From Bradyrhizobium sp. CB1650 (GTDB lineage Bacteria; Pseudomonadota; Alphaproteobacteria; Rhizobiales; Xanthobacteraceae), in NCBI RefSeq assembly GCF_029761915.1, contig NZ_CP121695.1, forward strand, positions 6,973,501-7,037,500: DNA of 64,000 nt, given 5' to 3'. The notes beneath the pieces were generated by a model. It saw only the letters and a list, made by a program, of their open reading frames with translations. It did not search any database and had not been told where the DNA came from. This document shows positions 57,738 to 64,000 of the stretch, piece after piece; the first letter of the stretch is position 1, and each line of letters opens with the position of its first letter. The translations under genes were made by a program, and so were the position numbers.

Positions 57738-58664
57738 CTATTGTGAAAACGCCGAATACAGGTGCGTCTCGTCTTCCGACAACAGCCTCACATGGTTGAT
57801 GAAGTCCCAGACCAACTCCCCGAAGGCGCTGCCGCCGCCCTGGCTTGACTTGGCGGATACCATGTCGAGCTCATGCCAGCCCTTGTACATTTCCTCGTCG
57901 ATGCTTTCCAGACGGTCTTTCATGGCCTGCGCATTGAAAGAGGCGCAGGAGTCGGTGAACAGGCTTCTGACCGGATGAATCCGCCACTTGCCGCGATGGC
58001 GCTCTTCGCTGCCCTGCTGTCCGTAGACGCCCGACTCTCCATCGAACGGAAACGCGCCACGCGTCGTTTTGGTCATCTCGCGGCGCCTGGCGTTGCCTTC
58101 CTTGATGTCGACATACACCGATATGACCATGTCGTTGTAGTACCAGAGATCCAGGCATGCCGGATATCCAGCGTTCAAGATCACCTGCACGAGCTTCTTG
58201 ATCCGCTGCCCCTTGTAGCCGCCCATGCCCTGCGCAAGCGCCAAGAGACGCATCAGAAACGTCTTTGCACTGTCCGGAGTCCAGACGCAGATGTCGTCGG
58301 CCTCGAAATCGATCGGATCACGATCAAGGGGCGGGATGTAGATGATGCCGGGATTGGCCGAGTTGCTGAACATCCAGTTGTTGCCGCTCGGGCTGACCTT
58401 GACGCATCCCACATAGCGTTTGAGATACCAGTTCACCACGTCGGGCTCGTCGGTCATGAAGTTGAAATAGATCAGCTCCTTGACTCCGACACTGAACTTC
58501 CTGGCGACCGTATACCAGTCTTCCTGCGGCCGGGTATCTCCCGGCCGGACAGGACCGTGCGGCCGATAGGGAATGCCGCCCTGCATCAATCCCCAGTTGC
58601 GTGGGACGGGCATGCCCTTCGGCGGCCGTTCGATCGGATGGGGCGAGCGTTTCGGAGGCGCCAT
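57738..58664 (-). CDS. Unknown protein with LysM-like segment
   Basis: A 308-residue soluble protein, no signal peptide. A basic, Pro-rich N-terminus (MAPPKRSPHPIERPPKGMPV) leads to EDWYTVARKFSVGVKELIYF near 49-68, which resembles a LysM repeat (W-x-V-A-xx-F-x-V...L...N). The remainder is not recognised: IIYIPPLDRDPIDF, LALAQGMGGYKGQRIKKLVQ, and a C-terminus ending SAFSQ. ATG at 58664 with GAGGAG. The LysM-like motif in a protein without export signal recalls phage tail or secretion-spike accessory proteins; no such genes are near. Confidence 0.6.
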   Translation of the reverse strand: MAPPKRSPHPIERPPKGMPVPRNWGLMQGGIPYRPHGPVRPGDTRPQEDWYTVARKFSVGVKELIYFNFMTDEPDVVNWYLKRYVGCVKVSPSGNNWMFSNSANPGIIYIPPLDRDPIDFEADDICVWTPDSAKTFLMRLLALAQGMGGYKGQRIKKLVQVILNAGYPACLDLWYYNDMVISVYVDIKEGNARRREMTKTTRGAFPFDGESGVYGQQGSEERHRGKWRIHPVRSLFTDSCASFNAQAMKDRLESIDEEMYKGWHELDMVSAKSSQGGGSAFGELVWDFINHVRLLSEDETHLYSAFSQ

Positions 58665-59097
58665 GATCGATCTCCTCACTTGCTGCAGGATCGCATCCAC
58701 ATTAGTGCTACCCGCCGCTGCCGGAGTTCACGCGCTTACGCACTGATCGGCTTGCTGCTAGCTGACAATAGGGTGATCATTGCGCATGGCGCGTGGGGCT
58801 TGGTGGGAGCCATTGCAAGCAGCTTGGTCTTCCAGTTCCGATTTGGCTGGACTTGTGGCGGCTTTCCCCTGCGACCATTCAATCCGGCCCGCAACGCCCC
58901 AGGGCGAGCGGAAGCGATCGTTCGCTGAATCCAGTTCGCCCAACTGGCGTGATGGCCTGGTCATGGAATCATCTTTTCCCCGGCCCGTTACCTCACATTA
59001 ACCAATCCTTATCACGCGACTGTCATTGGAGGTGCCTGGAACGTGTTTTGCAAAGCAGCCGTTGGGAGGCTGCAATGAAGCAGCGGAGACAAACACC
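58665..59097. other. Intergenic stretch, probable divergent promoters only
   Basis: 433 bp between the LysM-like gene (minus) and a small plus-strand peptide. No frame with a ribosome-binding site or protein-like composition. TTGGAGGTGC at about 59024 belongs to the leader of the downstream peptide. Confidence 0.5.
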
Positions 59098-59196
59098 ATG
59101 AAAATCTATCTGCTGTTGATGCTGATCGGTGCGCTTTTCACGGCGATTCGCTTCACGTCCCCGCGGGAACAGCAGTCGGAATCGCTTCCGCAGTAA
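59098..59196 (+). CDS. 32-residue membrane peptide
   Basis: ATG at 59098 preceded by GGAGAC about 9 bases upstream; product MKIYLLLMLIGALFTAIRFT then SPREQQSESLPQ. It has one hydrophobic helix and a short hydrophilic tail, a typical small membrane peptide. It converges on the methyltransferase gene, ending 4 bp from its stop. Confidence 0.5.
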   Translation: MKIYLLLMLIGALFTAIRFTSPREQQSESLPQ

Positions 59197-59200
59197 ACCT

Positions 59201-59968
59201 TCACGACGCGGCCAGCGGCAAAGCCGCCCTCCCCTCGAGAATCTCCTTCACCTCATTTTTGGGCACGGTTGACGCTTCGTTAAGCATGAGGCCCGGCAGC
59301 AGGCGCGTCGGCGCCCTGCCCCCTTTGACCGCGCGCACCAACACACGGATCGCAGGTCGCTCCGCTTCGCCATGAACAGGCAGGATGGACAGGCTGCCGA
59401 AGCCGCGTGACAGCGCTGCCAACACCTCCGCTATCCCATCCGCGCGCCAGATCAAGGTGAGCGCGCCGCCGGACTTGAGAATGCGCCGCGCTGCATGCAC
59501 CCACGCATGCAGCGTTTCGTCGGTGGCCACATGCGCAGTGTAGCGCGCCTGATCCGGCGAGCCGCGATGCCGCGCCGGGTCGTTGAACGGCGGGTTCATC
59601 AGCACCACGTCGACGCTGTCGGGCGGAAGCCCGTTCGCCGCGAAGGCCGGCGCATCCGCCGTGACATCGAGCACGATCGCATCGGCGCAAATCGCGTTCG
59701 TCGCCGCATTGGCGCGCGCGAGCCCTGCCTGCTCCGGATCGAGCTCGACCAGGCTGAGCCTGATTCCGGGGACGCGCCGGGCGAGTGCCAGCCCGGCCGC
59801 GCCAACGCCTGCGCCGAAATCGACCACCCGCTCGCCGGCCTCGGCCCGCGTCGCCGCCGCAAGCAGGATGGCGTCATGCCCGGCGCGATGGCCGGACCGC
59901 TTCTGCTTCAGCCGCAACTGCCCGCCGAGAAAGGCGTCCTCGGTGATATCTGCCAGGGCCTCAGTCAT
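59201..59968 (-). CDS. Class I SAM methyltransferase, TrmN6-like
   Basis: The 255-residue protein has DFGAGVGAAGLALARRVP (SAM motif I), the VELDPEQAGLARANA motif II, and LMNPPFNDP (NPPF, amino-group methylation of adenine). This pattern is shared by TrmN6/YfiC that methylates A37 of tRNA-Val, but RsmC-like proteins cannot be excluded. It overlaps the DUF2007 gene by 8 bp on the same strand, so both are co-expressed. Confidence 0.85.
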   Translation of the reverse strand: MTEALADITEDAFLGGQLRLKQKRSGHRAGHDAILLAAATRAEAGERVVDFGAGVGAAGLALARRVPGIRLSLVELDPEQAGLARANAATNAICADAIVLDVTADAPAFAANGLPPDSVDVVLMNPPFNDPARHRGSPDQARYTAHVATDETLHAWVHAARRILKSGGALTLIWRADGIAEVLAALSRGFGSLSILPVHGEAERPAIRVLVRAVKGGRAPTRLLPGLMLNEASTVPKNEVKEILEGRAALPLAAS

Positions 59969-60188
59969 CGCCGCGCAACTCGTGACTGAGCCCGGCCTCG
60001 GTCAGAAGCTGTCGCGCCGCCGGGGCATCGTCCTCGTGGACCAGGATCCGCCGGGGCAGGATGCCGAGCGAGCCCTCGATGATGCTCATGTTCTGGTCCA
60101 GCACCAGGTGATGGATGTTCGCGCCGTCGAGCAGCGCGCCGATCGCCGACACCAGCACCATGTCGTTGGTCCGAACCAGTTCGCGCAA
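59961..60188 (-). CDS. DUF2007 small protein
   Basis: 75-residue protein MRELVRTNDMVLVSAIGALL and on to VHEDDAPAARQLLTEAGL, matching the DUF2007 'putative signal transducing' family: a beta-alpha-beta ferredoxin-like fold with LVLDQNMSIIEGS. Its stop lies inside the methyltransferase frame. GGAGGCTC precedes the ATG. Divergent from the polyprenyl synthase 130 bp away. Confidence 0.82.
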   Translation of the reverse strand: MRELVRTNDMVLVSAIGALLDGANIHHLVLDQNMSIIEGSLGILPRRILVHEDDAPAARQLLTEAGLSHELRGDD

Positions 60189-60318
60189 AGCGAGCCTCCT
60201 GCCTGAAGGGGGTTAAGCGGCCAATGTCAATGGTTCCGCGGCACTTGCCGCATCCGCCTGCAGTTTCTATTGTCTTTCCATCAGAATAGCCCCTCCGGGG
60301 CAAATATTGGAGACCGGC

Positions 60319-61326
60319 GTGGCCGTCATCGTACCCTTCGAAACCCCCGGCGCGTCGATCGAAGAGCTGGTTGCCCTTGTTGCCCCCGACATGGAGCGCG
60401 TCAACGCGACGATCCTGTCGCGGACAGGGTCCGAGGTCACCATGATCCCGGAGGTGGCCAACCACCTGATCTCCTCCGGGGGCAAGCGCCTGCGGCCGAT
60501 GCTGACGCTCGCCATGGCCAATCTCGCCGGCTACACCGGAGATGGCCACATCAAGTTAGCCGCCTCCGTCGAGTTCATGCATACGGCGACCCTGCTCCAC
60601 GACGACGTCGTCGACGAGAGCGAGATGCGGCGCGGCAAATTGTCGGCGCGCATGCTCTGGGGCAACGAGGCGAGCGTCCTGGTTGGCGACTTCCTGCTGG
60701 GCCAGGCCTTCCGCATGATGGTCGAGGTCGGCTCGCTCCGGGCGCTCGACATCCTCTCCGCGGCCGCTGCGACCATCGCCGAGGGCGAGGTGATGCAGCT
60801 TGCCGCCGCCAAGAACACCGCAACCACCGAGGACGAATATCTCGCCGTGATCCGCGGCAAGACGGCCGAACTGTTCGCCGCCGCCTGCGAGGTCGGCCCC
60901 GTGATCGCCAACCGCCCGAAAGCGGAGCAGACCTCCTGCCGCTCGTTCGGCATGAATCTCGGCATCGCCTTCCAGCTCGTCGACGACGTGCTCGACTATG
61001 GCGGCAAGAGCGCCAAGCTCGGCAAGAACATCGGCGACGATTTCCGCGAGGGCAAGATCACGCTGCCCGTGGTGCTCGCCTTCCGCCGCGGCAACGACTC
61101 TGAGCGCGCCTTCTGGGTGCGCGCGCTCGAGCGCGGCGAGATCGGCGACGCCGACCTCGACCACGCCATCGGCCTGATGAACAAGCACCGCGCGCTCGAG
61201 GACACGCTGAGCCGCGCCCAGCACTACGGCGCCATGGCCGTGGACGCGCTCGCGCTGTTCCCGTCCTCGCCGATGAAAAACGCGCTGGAGCAGGTGGTGG
61301 CGTTCTGCCTGGCGCGGTCGCATTAG
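60319..61326 (+). CDS. ispB: Polyprenyl diphosphate synthase (octa-/decaprenyl, IspB-like)
   Basis: Elongates farnesyl diphosphate to the ubiquinone side chain precursor. The 335-residue product has GGKRLRPMLTLAMANL, the first aspartate motif LLHDDVVDESEMRRGK near 93-108, GNEASVLVGDFLLGQAF, GKTAELFAAACE and the second motif FQLVDDVLDYGGKSAKLGKN. The GTG at 60319 (MAVIVPFETPG) has GGAG 8 bases upstream and is preferred to the TTG at 60307. Rhizobia use ubiquinone-10, suggesting decaprenyl, but length specificity cannot be read here. Confidence 0.92.
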   Translation: MAVIVPFETPGASIEELVALVAPDMERVNATILSRTGSEVTMIPEVANHLISSGGKRLRPMLTLAMANLAGYTGDGHIKLAASVEFMHTATLLHDDVVDESEMRRGKLSARMLWGNEASVLVGDFLLGQAFRMMVEVGSLRALDILSAAAATIAEGEVMQLAAAKNTATTEDEYLAVIRGKTAELFAAACEVGPVIANRPKAEQTSCRSFGMNLGIAFQLVDDVLDYGGKSAKLGKNIGDDFREGKITLPVVLAFRRGNDSERAFWVRALERGEIGDADLDHAIGLMNKHRALEDTLSRAQHYGAMAVDALALFPSSPMKNALEQVVAFCLARSH

Positions 61327-61343
61327 CCCCTCCTCGTTATGGC

Positions 61344-61421
61344 CGGGCTTGAGCCGGCCTTCCACGCGCCACCGCGATTGAAGGAAGACGTGGATGCCCC
61401 GGTCAAGCCCGGGCATGACGA
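61344..61421. repeat. Palindromic repeat, 'catgcccggg' family, copy 2
   Basis: TGGCCGGGCTTGAGCCGGCC at the left and GGTCAAGCCCGGGCATGA at the right form complementary arms; CCACG...CGTGG inner arms. Downstream of ispB and possibly its terminator. Confidence 0.65.
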
Positions 61422-61452
61422 CTGAGGTCGTGGCGCGCGTCTGCACCAACAC

Positions 61453-61481
61453 CGTCATTGCGAGCGCAGCTCGCAATGACG
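61453..61481. repeat. Short form of the 'cgtcattgcgagcg' palindrome
   Basis: CGTCATTGCGAGC (61453-61465) and GCTCGCAATGACG (61469-61481) with a 3-nt loop. It equals the outer part of the 80-bp element with the centre deleted. Confidence 0.85.
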
Positions 61482-61503
61482 GTGCAAATTACGCGGACGT
61501 CGT

Positions 61504-61571
61504 TCCCCAACTCGCATTTCAACCGCAGACACAGTTTCGCCTTCTCGCGGCGCGCTCCACCCGCGATTTGA
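61504..61571. repeat. Truncated copy of the 13.4-kb dispersed repeat
   Basis: Aligns with 13385-13455 across about 68 bp (CAACTCGCATTTCAACCGCA and CTTCTCGCGGCGCGCTCCAC) and, as there, follows a 'cgtcattgcgagcg' palindrome. The rest of the repeat is absent. Confidence 0.6.
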
Positions 61572-61624
61572 TGCGGTCGGCCCAGTGACTTGCATTTCGC
61601 AAGTTACTGCCTTAGCTTCGCGCC

Positions 61625-62140
61625 ATGCAGCCCAAATCCCCCTCCATCCAGGAATGCCCGGTGGGCCGCGCCGTGGAAACGGTCGGCGAATGGTGGAGCA
61701 TCCTGATCCTGCGGGACGCGTTTCAGGGCGCGAAGCGCTTCGACGAATTTTCGCAAAATCTCGGGATCGCGCCGAACATTCTGTCGCGTCGCCTCGCTCA
61801 TCTCACTGAGACCGGCATGTTCAGCCGCCGCCGTTACAGCGACCGGCCGCCTCGCTACGAATACATCCTGACGCCGAAGGCGCGGGACTTCTTCCCGGTG
61901 ATCGTGGCGCTGCTCGCCTGGGGCAACAAGCATCTCGCGCCCAAAGGCGAGGCTATCGTGCTGGCGAGCAGGGGCGACAATCGTCCGCTCGATCCGGTCG
62001 TCGTCGACGCCGCCAACATGCATCCGATCACGCTTGCCAATGCGGTCGTCATTCCCGGGCCGCGCGCGAGCCGCGGGATGCGGCAGCGGCTCGCTTCGCT
62101 CAAGGCCATGAACCCGGCCGTCGCGCCGGCTGGAGACTGA
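61625..62140 (+). CDS. HxlR family transcriptional regulator
   Basis: The 171-residue protein has the HxlR-type winged helix: CPVGRAVETVGEWWSILILR, FQGAKRFDEFSQNLGIAPNI, LSRRLAHLTETGMFSRR and YEYILTPKARDFFPVIVALL. One Cys near residue 11 occurs at the position of the redox-sensing Cys of related regulators. A 55-residue C-terminal tail follows the fold. It is followed 2 bp later by a ketoacyl synthase gene, so it probably autoregulates this pair. Confidence 0.88.
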   Translation: MQPKSPSIQECPVGRAVETVGEWWSILILRDAFQGAKRFDEFSQNLGIAPNILSRRLAHLTETGMFSRRRYSDRPPRYEYILTPKARDFFPVIVALLAWGNKHLAPKGEAIVLASRGDNRPLDPVVVDAANMHPITLANAVVIPGPRASRGMRQRLASLKAMNPAVAPAGD

Positions 62141-62141
62141 T

Positions 62142-63404
62142 ATGCGTCGTATCGTCGTGACGGGAATGGGAGCGGTGTCTCCGCTCGGCTGCGGTGTCGA
62201 ACTGTCCTGGCGCCGGCTTCTTGCCGGGCGCAGCGGACTGCGCGTTCTGCCGGAGTGGTCGCAGACACTGCCTGCGCGCATTGCCGGACTCGTGCCGGAC
62301 AGGGCCGACGACATCGAAGGCGGCTTCGACCCAGCGCAAGCCGCCGCGCCAAAAGATCAGCGCAAGATGGACCGCTTCATCCTGTTTGCGCTGCTCGCAA
62401 CCGCAGAGGCGGTCGCGCAGGCCCGATGGGCACCGCCGGATGCGGCGGCGCTGGAGCGGACCGCGACGATCATCGCCTCCGGCGTCGGCGGATTTCCGGC
62501 GATGGTAGAGGCGGTGCGCACAACCGACCAGCGCGGCGTGCGCCGGCTGTCGCCGTTCACCATCCCCTCGTTTCTGGCCAATCTTGCTGCCGGCCATGTC
62601 TCGATCAAGCACGGCTACAGGGGACCGCTGGGAACGCCAGTCACGGCCTGCGCCGCTGGTGTGCAAGCGATCGGCGATGCCGCGCGCATGATACGCGCGG
62701 GCGAGGCTGACGTCGCGATCTGCGGCGGCACTGAAGCCTGCATCGATCTGGTCAGCCTCGGCGGCTTCGCGGCCGCGCGCGCCCTGTCGAGCCGGTTCAA
62801 CGATGAGCCCACGCGCGCCTCGCGCCCGTTCGATCGCGACCGCGACGGCTTTGTCATGGGCGAAGGCGCCGGCATCCTGGTGATCGAGGAGCTGGAACAC
62901 GCGCTTGCCCGCGGCGCGGCGCCGATCGCCGAGGTCGTGGGATATGGCACGACGGCGGACGCATTTCACATGACGTCAGGTCCGCCGGACGGCGACGGTG
63001 CCCGCCGCGCCATGGAGATCGCGCTGCGGCAGGCGCGGCTGGAGCCGGCCGACCTTCAGCACCTCAACGCGCATGCGACGTCGACGCCGGCCGGGGACGA
63101 GAGCGAGCTTGCTGCGATCGGTGCACTGTTCGGCCGCGACCGCCGCATCGCGGTGAGCGCGACAAAATCGGCCACCGGCCATCTGCTCGGCGCCGCAGGT
63201 GGCCTGGAAGCGATCTTCACCATCCTCGCCTTGCGCGACCAGATTGCACCGCCGACACTCAATCTCGAAGCCCCCGATGCAGGAGCCGAAGGCATCGACA
63301 TCGTAGCGGGTACGGCGCGGCCGATGCCGATGCGAAATGCCATCTCCAACGGATTCGGCTTCGGCGGCGTCAATGCCAGCGTGATCTTGCGCCGGATGGG
63401 CTGA
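62142..63404 (+). CDS. Beta-ketoacyl-ACP synthase II-type (FabF-like)
   Basis: Condenses malonyl-ACP with acyl-ACP in chain elongation. The 420-residue protein starts MRRIVVTGMGAVSPLGCGVE and has catalytic Cys in VTACAAGVQAIGDA near 170, His in NAHATSTPAGDESE near 309, Lys/His in ATKSATGHLLGAAG near 344-350, and GFGFGGVNASVI. No acp or fabG is adjacent, so it is probably a secondary enzyme, not the housekeeping FabF. Start 2 bp after the HxlR stop suggests coupling. Confidence 0.9.
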   Translation: MRRIVVTGMGAVSPLGCGVELSWRRLLAGRSGLRVLPEWSQTLPARIAGLVPDRADDIEGGFDPAQAAAPKDQRKMDRFILFALLATAEAVAQARWAPPDAAALERTATIIASGVGGFPAMVEAVRTTDQRGVRRLSPFTIPSFLANLAAGHVSIKHGYRGPLGTPVTACAAGVQAIGDAARMIRAGEADVAICGGTEACIDLVSLGGFAAARALSSRFNDEPTRASRPFDRDRDGFVMGEGAGILVIEELEHALARGAAPIAEVVGYGTTADAFHMTSGPPDGDGARRAMEIALRQARLEPADLQHLNAHATSTPAGDESELAAIGALFGRDRRIAVSATKSATGHLLGAAGGLEAIFTILALRDQIAPPTLNLEAPDAGAEGIDIVAGTARPMPMRNAISNGFGFGGVNASVILRRMG

Positions 63405-63518
63405 ACGATCTCGTCACGACCGTAAGATTGCGATGATCCTGCGGCTTGCGCCCGGCCGGACTTGTTGGCAAGCAGGTGAGCTGCGAGCCCACCCTCGAAG
63501 CATGGATCCGTGCGCGTG

Positions 63519-64000
63519 ATGAGCGAAACGAGTTTCTGGCTGTTTCTGGCCGCGGCTGTGGTCATTGCCGCCGTGCCCGGCCCCGGCATCTTCTACGTCG
63601 CTGCACGGACTTTGTCGGAAGGGCGTGCGAGCGGCTTCGCGTCGACGGCGGGCACCGCGCTGGGCGGCATGGCTCACGTGGTGGCGGGCAGCCTCGGCAT
63701 CTCCGCGATCATCCTTGCGAGCGCCGAGCTGTTTGCCATCGTGAAATTCATCGGCGCGCTATATCTGATGTGGCTCGGCATCCGTACATTCCGACGTGCC
63801 GGCCGTGCGTTCACTCTCGAGCGCGAGGCCGTCGGCGAGAAGCGCGCCTTTCGCGACGGTGTGCTCGTAGAGGCGCTGAACCCGAAGACCGCAGCGTTCT
63901 TCCTCGCGTTCATTCCGCAGTTCCTCGATCCGGCCGGCGCAACCCCCACGCTGCAATTCATCGCGCTGGGTGCGATCTCTGTGATGTTGAACACGCTCGC
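63519..64000 (+). CDS. LysE/RhtB family amino-acid exporter (3' end beyond window)
   Basis: The visible 160 residues begin MSETSFWLFLAAAVVIAAVP and contain the LysE signature PGPGIFYVAARTLSEGRASG, GTALGGMAHVVAGSLGIS, LYLMWLGIRTF and EALNPKTAAFFLAFIPQFLD. This is the conserved N-terminal two-thirds of the family (usually about 205 residues), so the gene runs past 64000. GTG at 63516 in frame is an alternative start. Exports amino acids or homoserine lactone-like compounds; substrate unknown. Confidence 0.87.
   Translation, partial: MSETSFWLFLAAAVVIAAVPGPGIFYVAARTLSEGRASGFASTAGTALGGMAHVVAGSLGISAIILASAELFAIVKFIGALYLMWLGIRTFRRAGRAFTLEREAVGEKRAFRDGVLVEALNPKTAAFFLAFIPQFLDPAGATPTLQFIALGAISVMLNTL

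Overview
The window looks like a chromosomal segment from a Bradyrhizobium-type alphaproteobacterium (Rhizobiales, Nitrobacteraceae). The evidence is high GC with strong third-position G/C bias, a red-type (form IC) Calvin-cycle operon in the order cbbF-P-T-A-L-S-X-E with divergent cbbR, many dispersed palindromic repeats of the kind common in that genus, and families typical of it (DUF4142, DUF1236, DUF3096, TIGR02301). Species assignment is inference.

Layout. 1-10.6 kb: carbon-fixation operon on the minus strand, LysR regulator CbbR on the plus strand, bracketed by two paralogous small proteins. 10.7-13.2 kb: DUF4118 membrane protein, then a TetR/MFS efflux pair with two near-identical 16-bp operators. 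13.2-15.8 kb: long palindrome, a ~650-bp non-coding dispersed repeat, and small unknown genes. 15.9-17.2 kb: a ~1.3-kb AT-richer insertion bounded by a duplicated 3' part of tRNA-Pro(CGG), carrying one exported unknown protein and no integrase. 17.3-26.2 kb: housekeeping and metabolic genes (Sua5/TsaC, FAD-linked oxidase, GNAT, two Nudix enzymes, GrdB-like protein plus CoA-transferase, SRAP peptidase, TIGR02301). 26.3-28.1 kb: ECF sigma factor with a DUF4142/cupredoxin operon, both preceded by the same putative promoter. 28.1-34.7 kb: sulfurtransferase, dihydroorotase, YgfZ-Tag-HD overlapping operon, tyrosine phosphatase, Nudix/winged-helix regulator resembling NadQ. 34.7-42.7 kb: DUF2339 membrane protein, chemoreceptor, DUF6894, AcuI-type reductase, MFS. 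42.9-46.8 kb: nadA-nadB-nadC with palindromes in the leader. 46.9-57.4 kb: SleB hydrolase, pyruvate phosphate dikinase with a basic N-terminal extension, glyQ/glyS, S49 peptidase. 57.7-64 kb: unknown LysM-like protein, TrmN6-like methyltransferase with DUF2007, polyprenyl diphosphate synthase, HxlR regulator with a ketoacyl synthase, and a LysE transporter cut by the window edge.

The genes form recognisable units. CbbF/P/T/A/E regenerate ribulose bisphosphate for CbbLS while CbbX reactivates RuBisCO under CbbR control. NadA/B/C make nicotinate mononucleotide from aspartate and may be repressed by the NadQ-like protein 10 kb away. The ECF sigma factor probably drives both itself and a periplasmic copper-protein/DUF4142 pair. 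The most unusual elements are the integrase-less tRNA mini-island, the duplicated ECF promoter, the intrinsic terminator between cbbS and cbbX, and the composite repeat near 13.3-14 kb that has a decayed copy at 61.5 kb.
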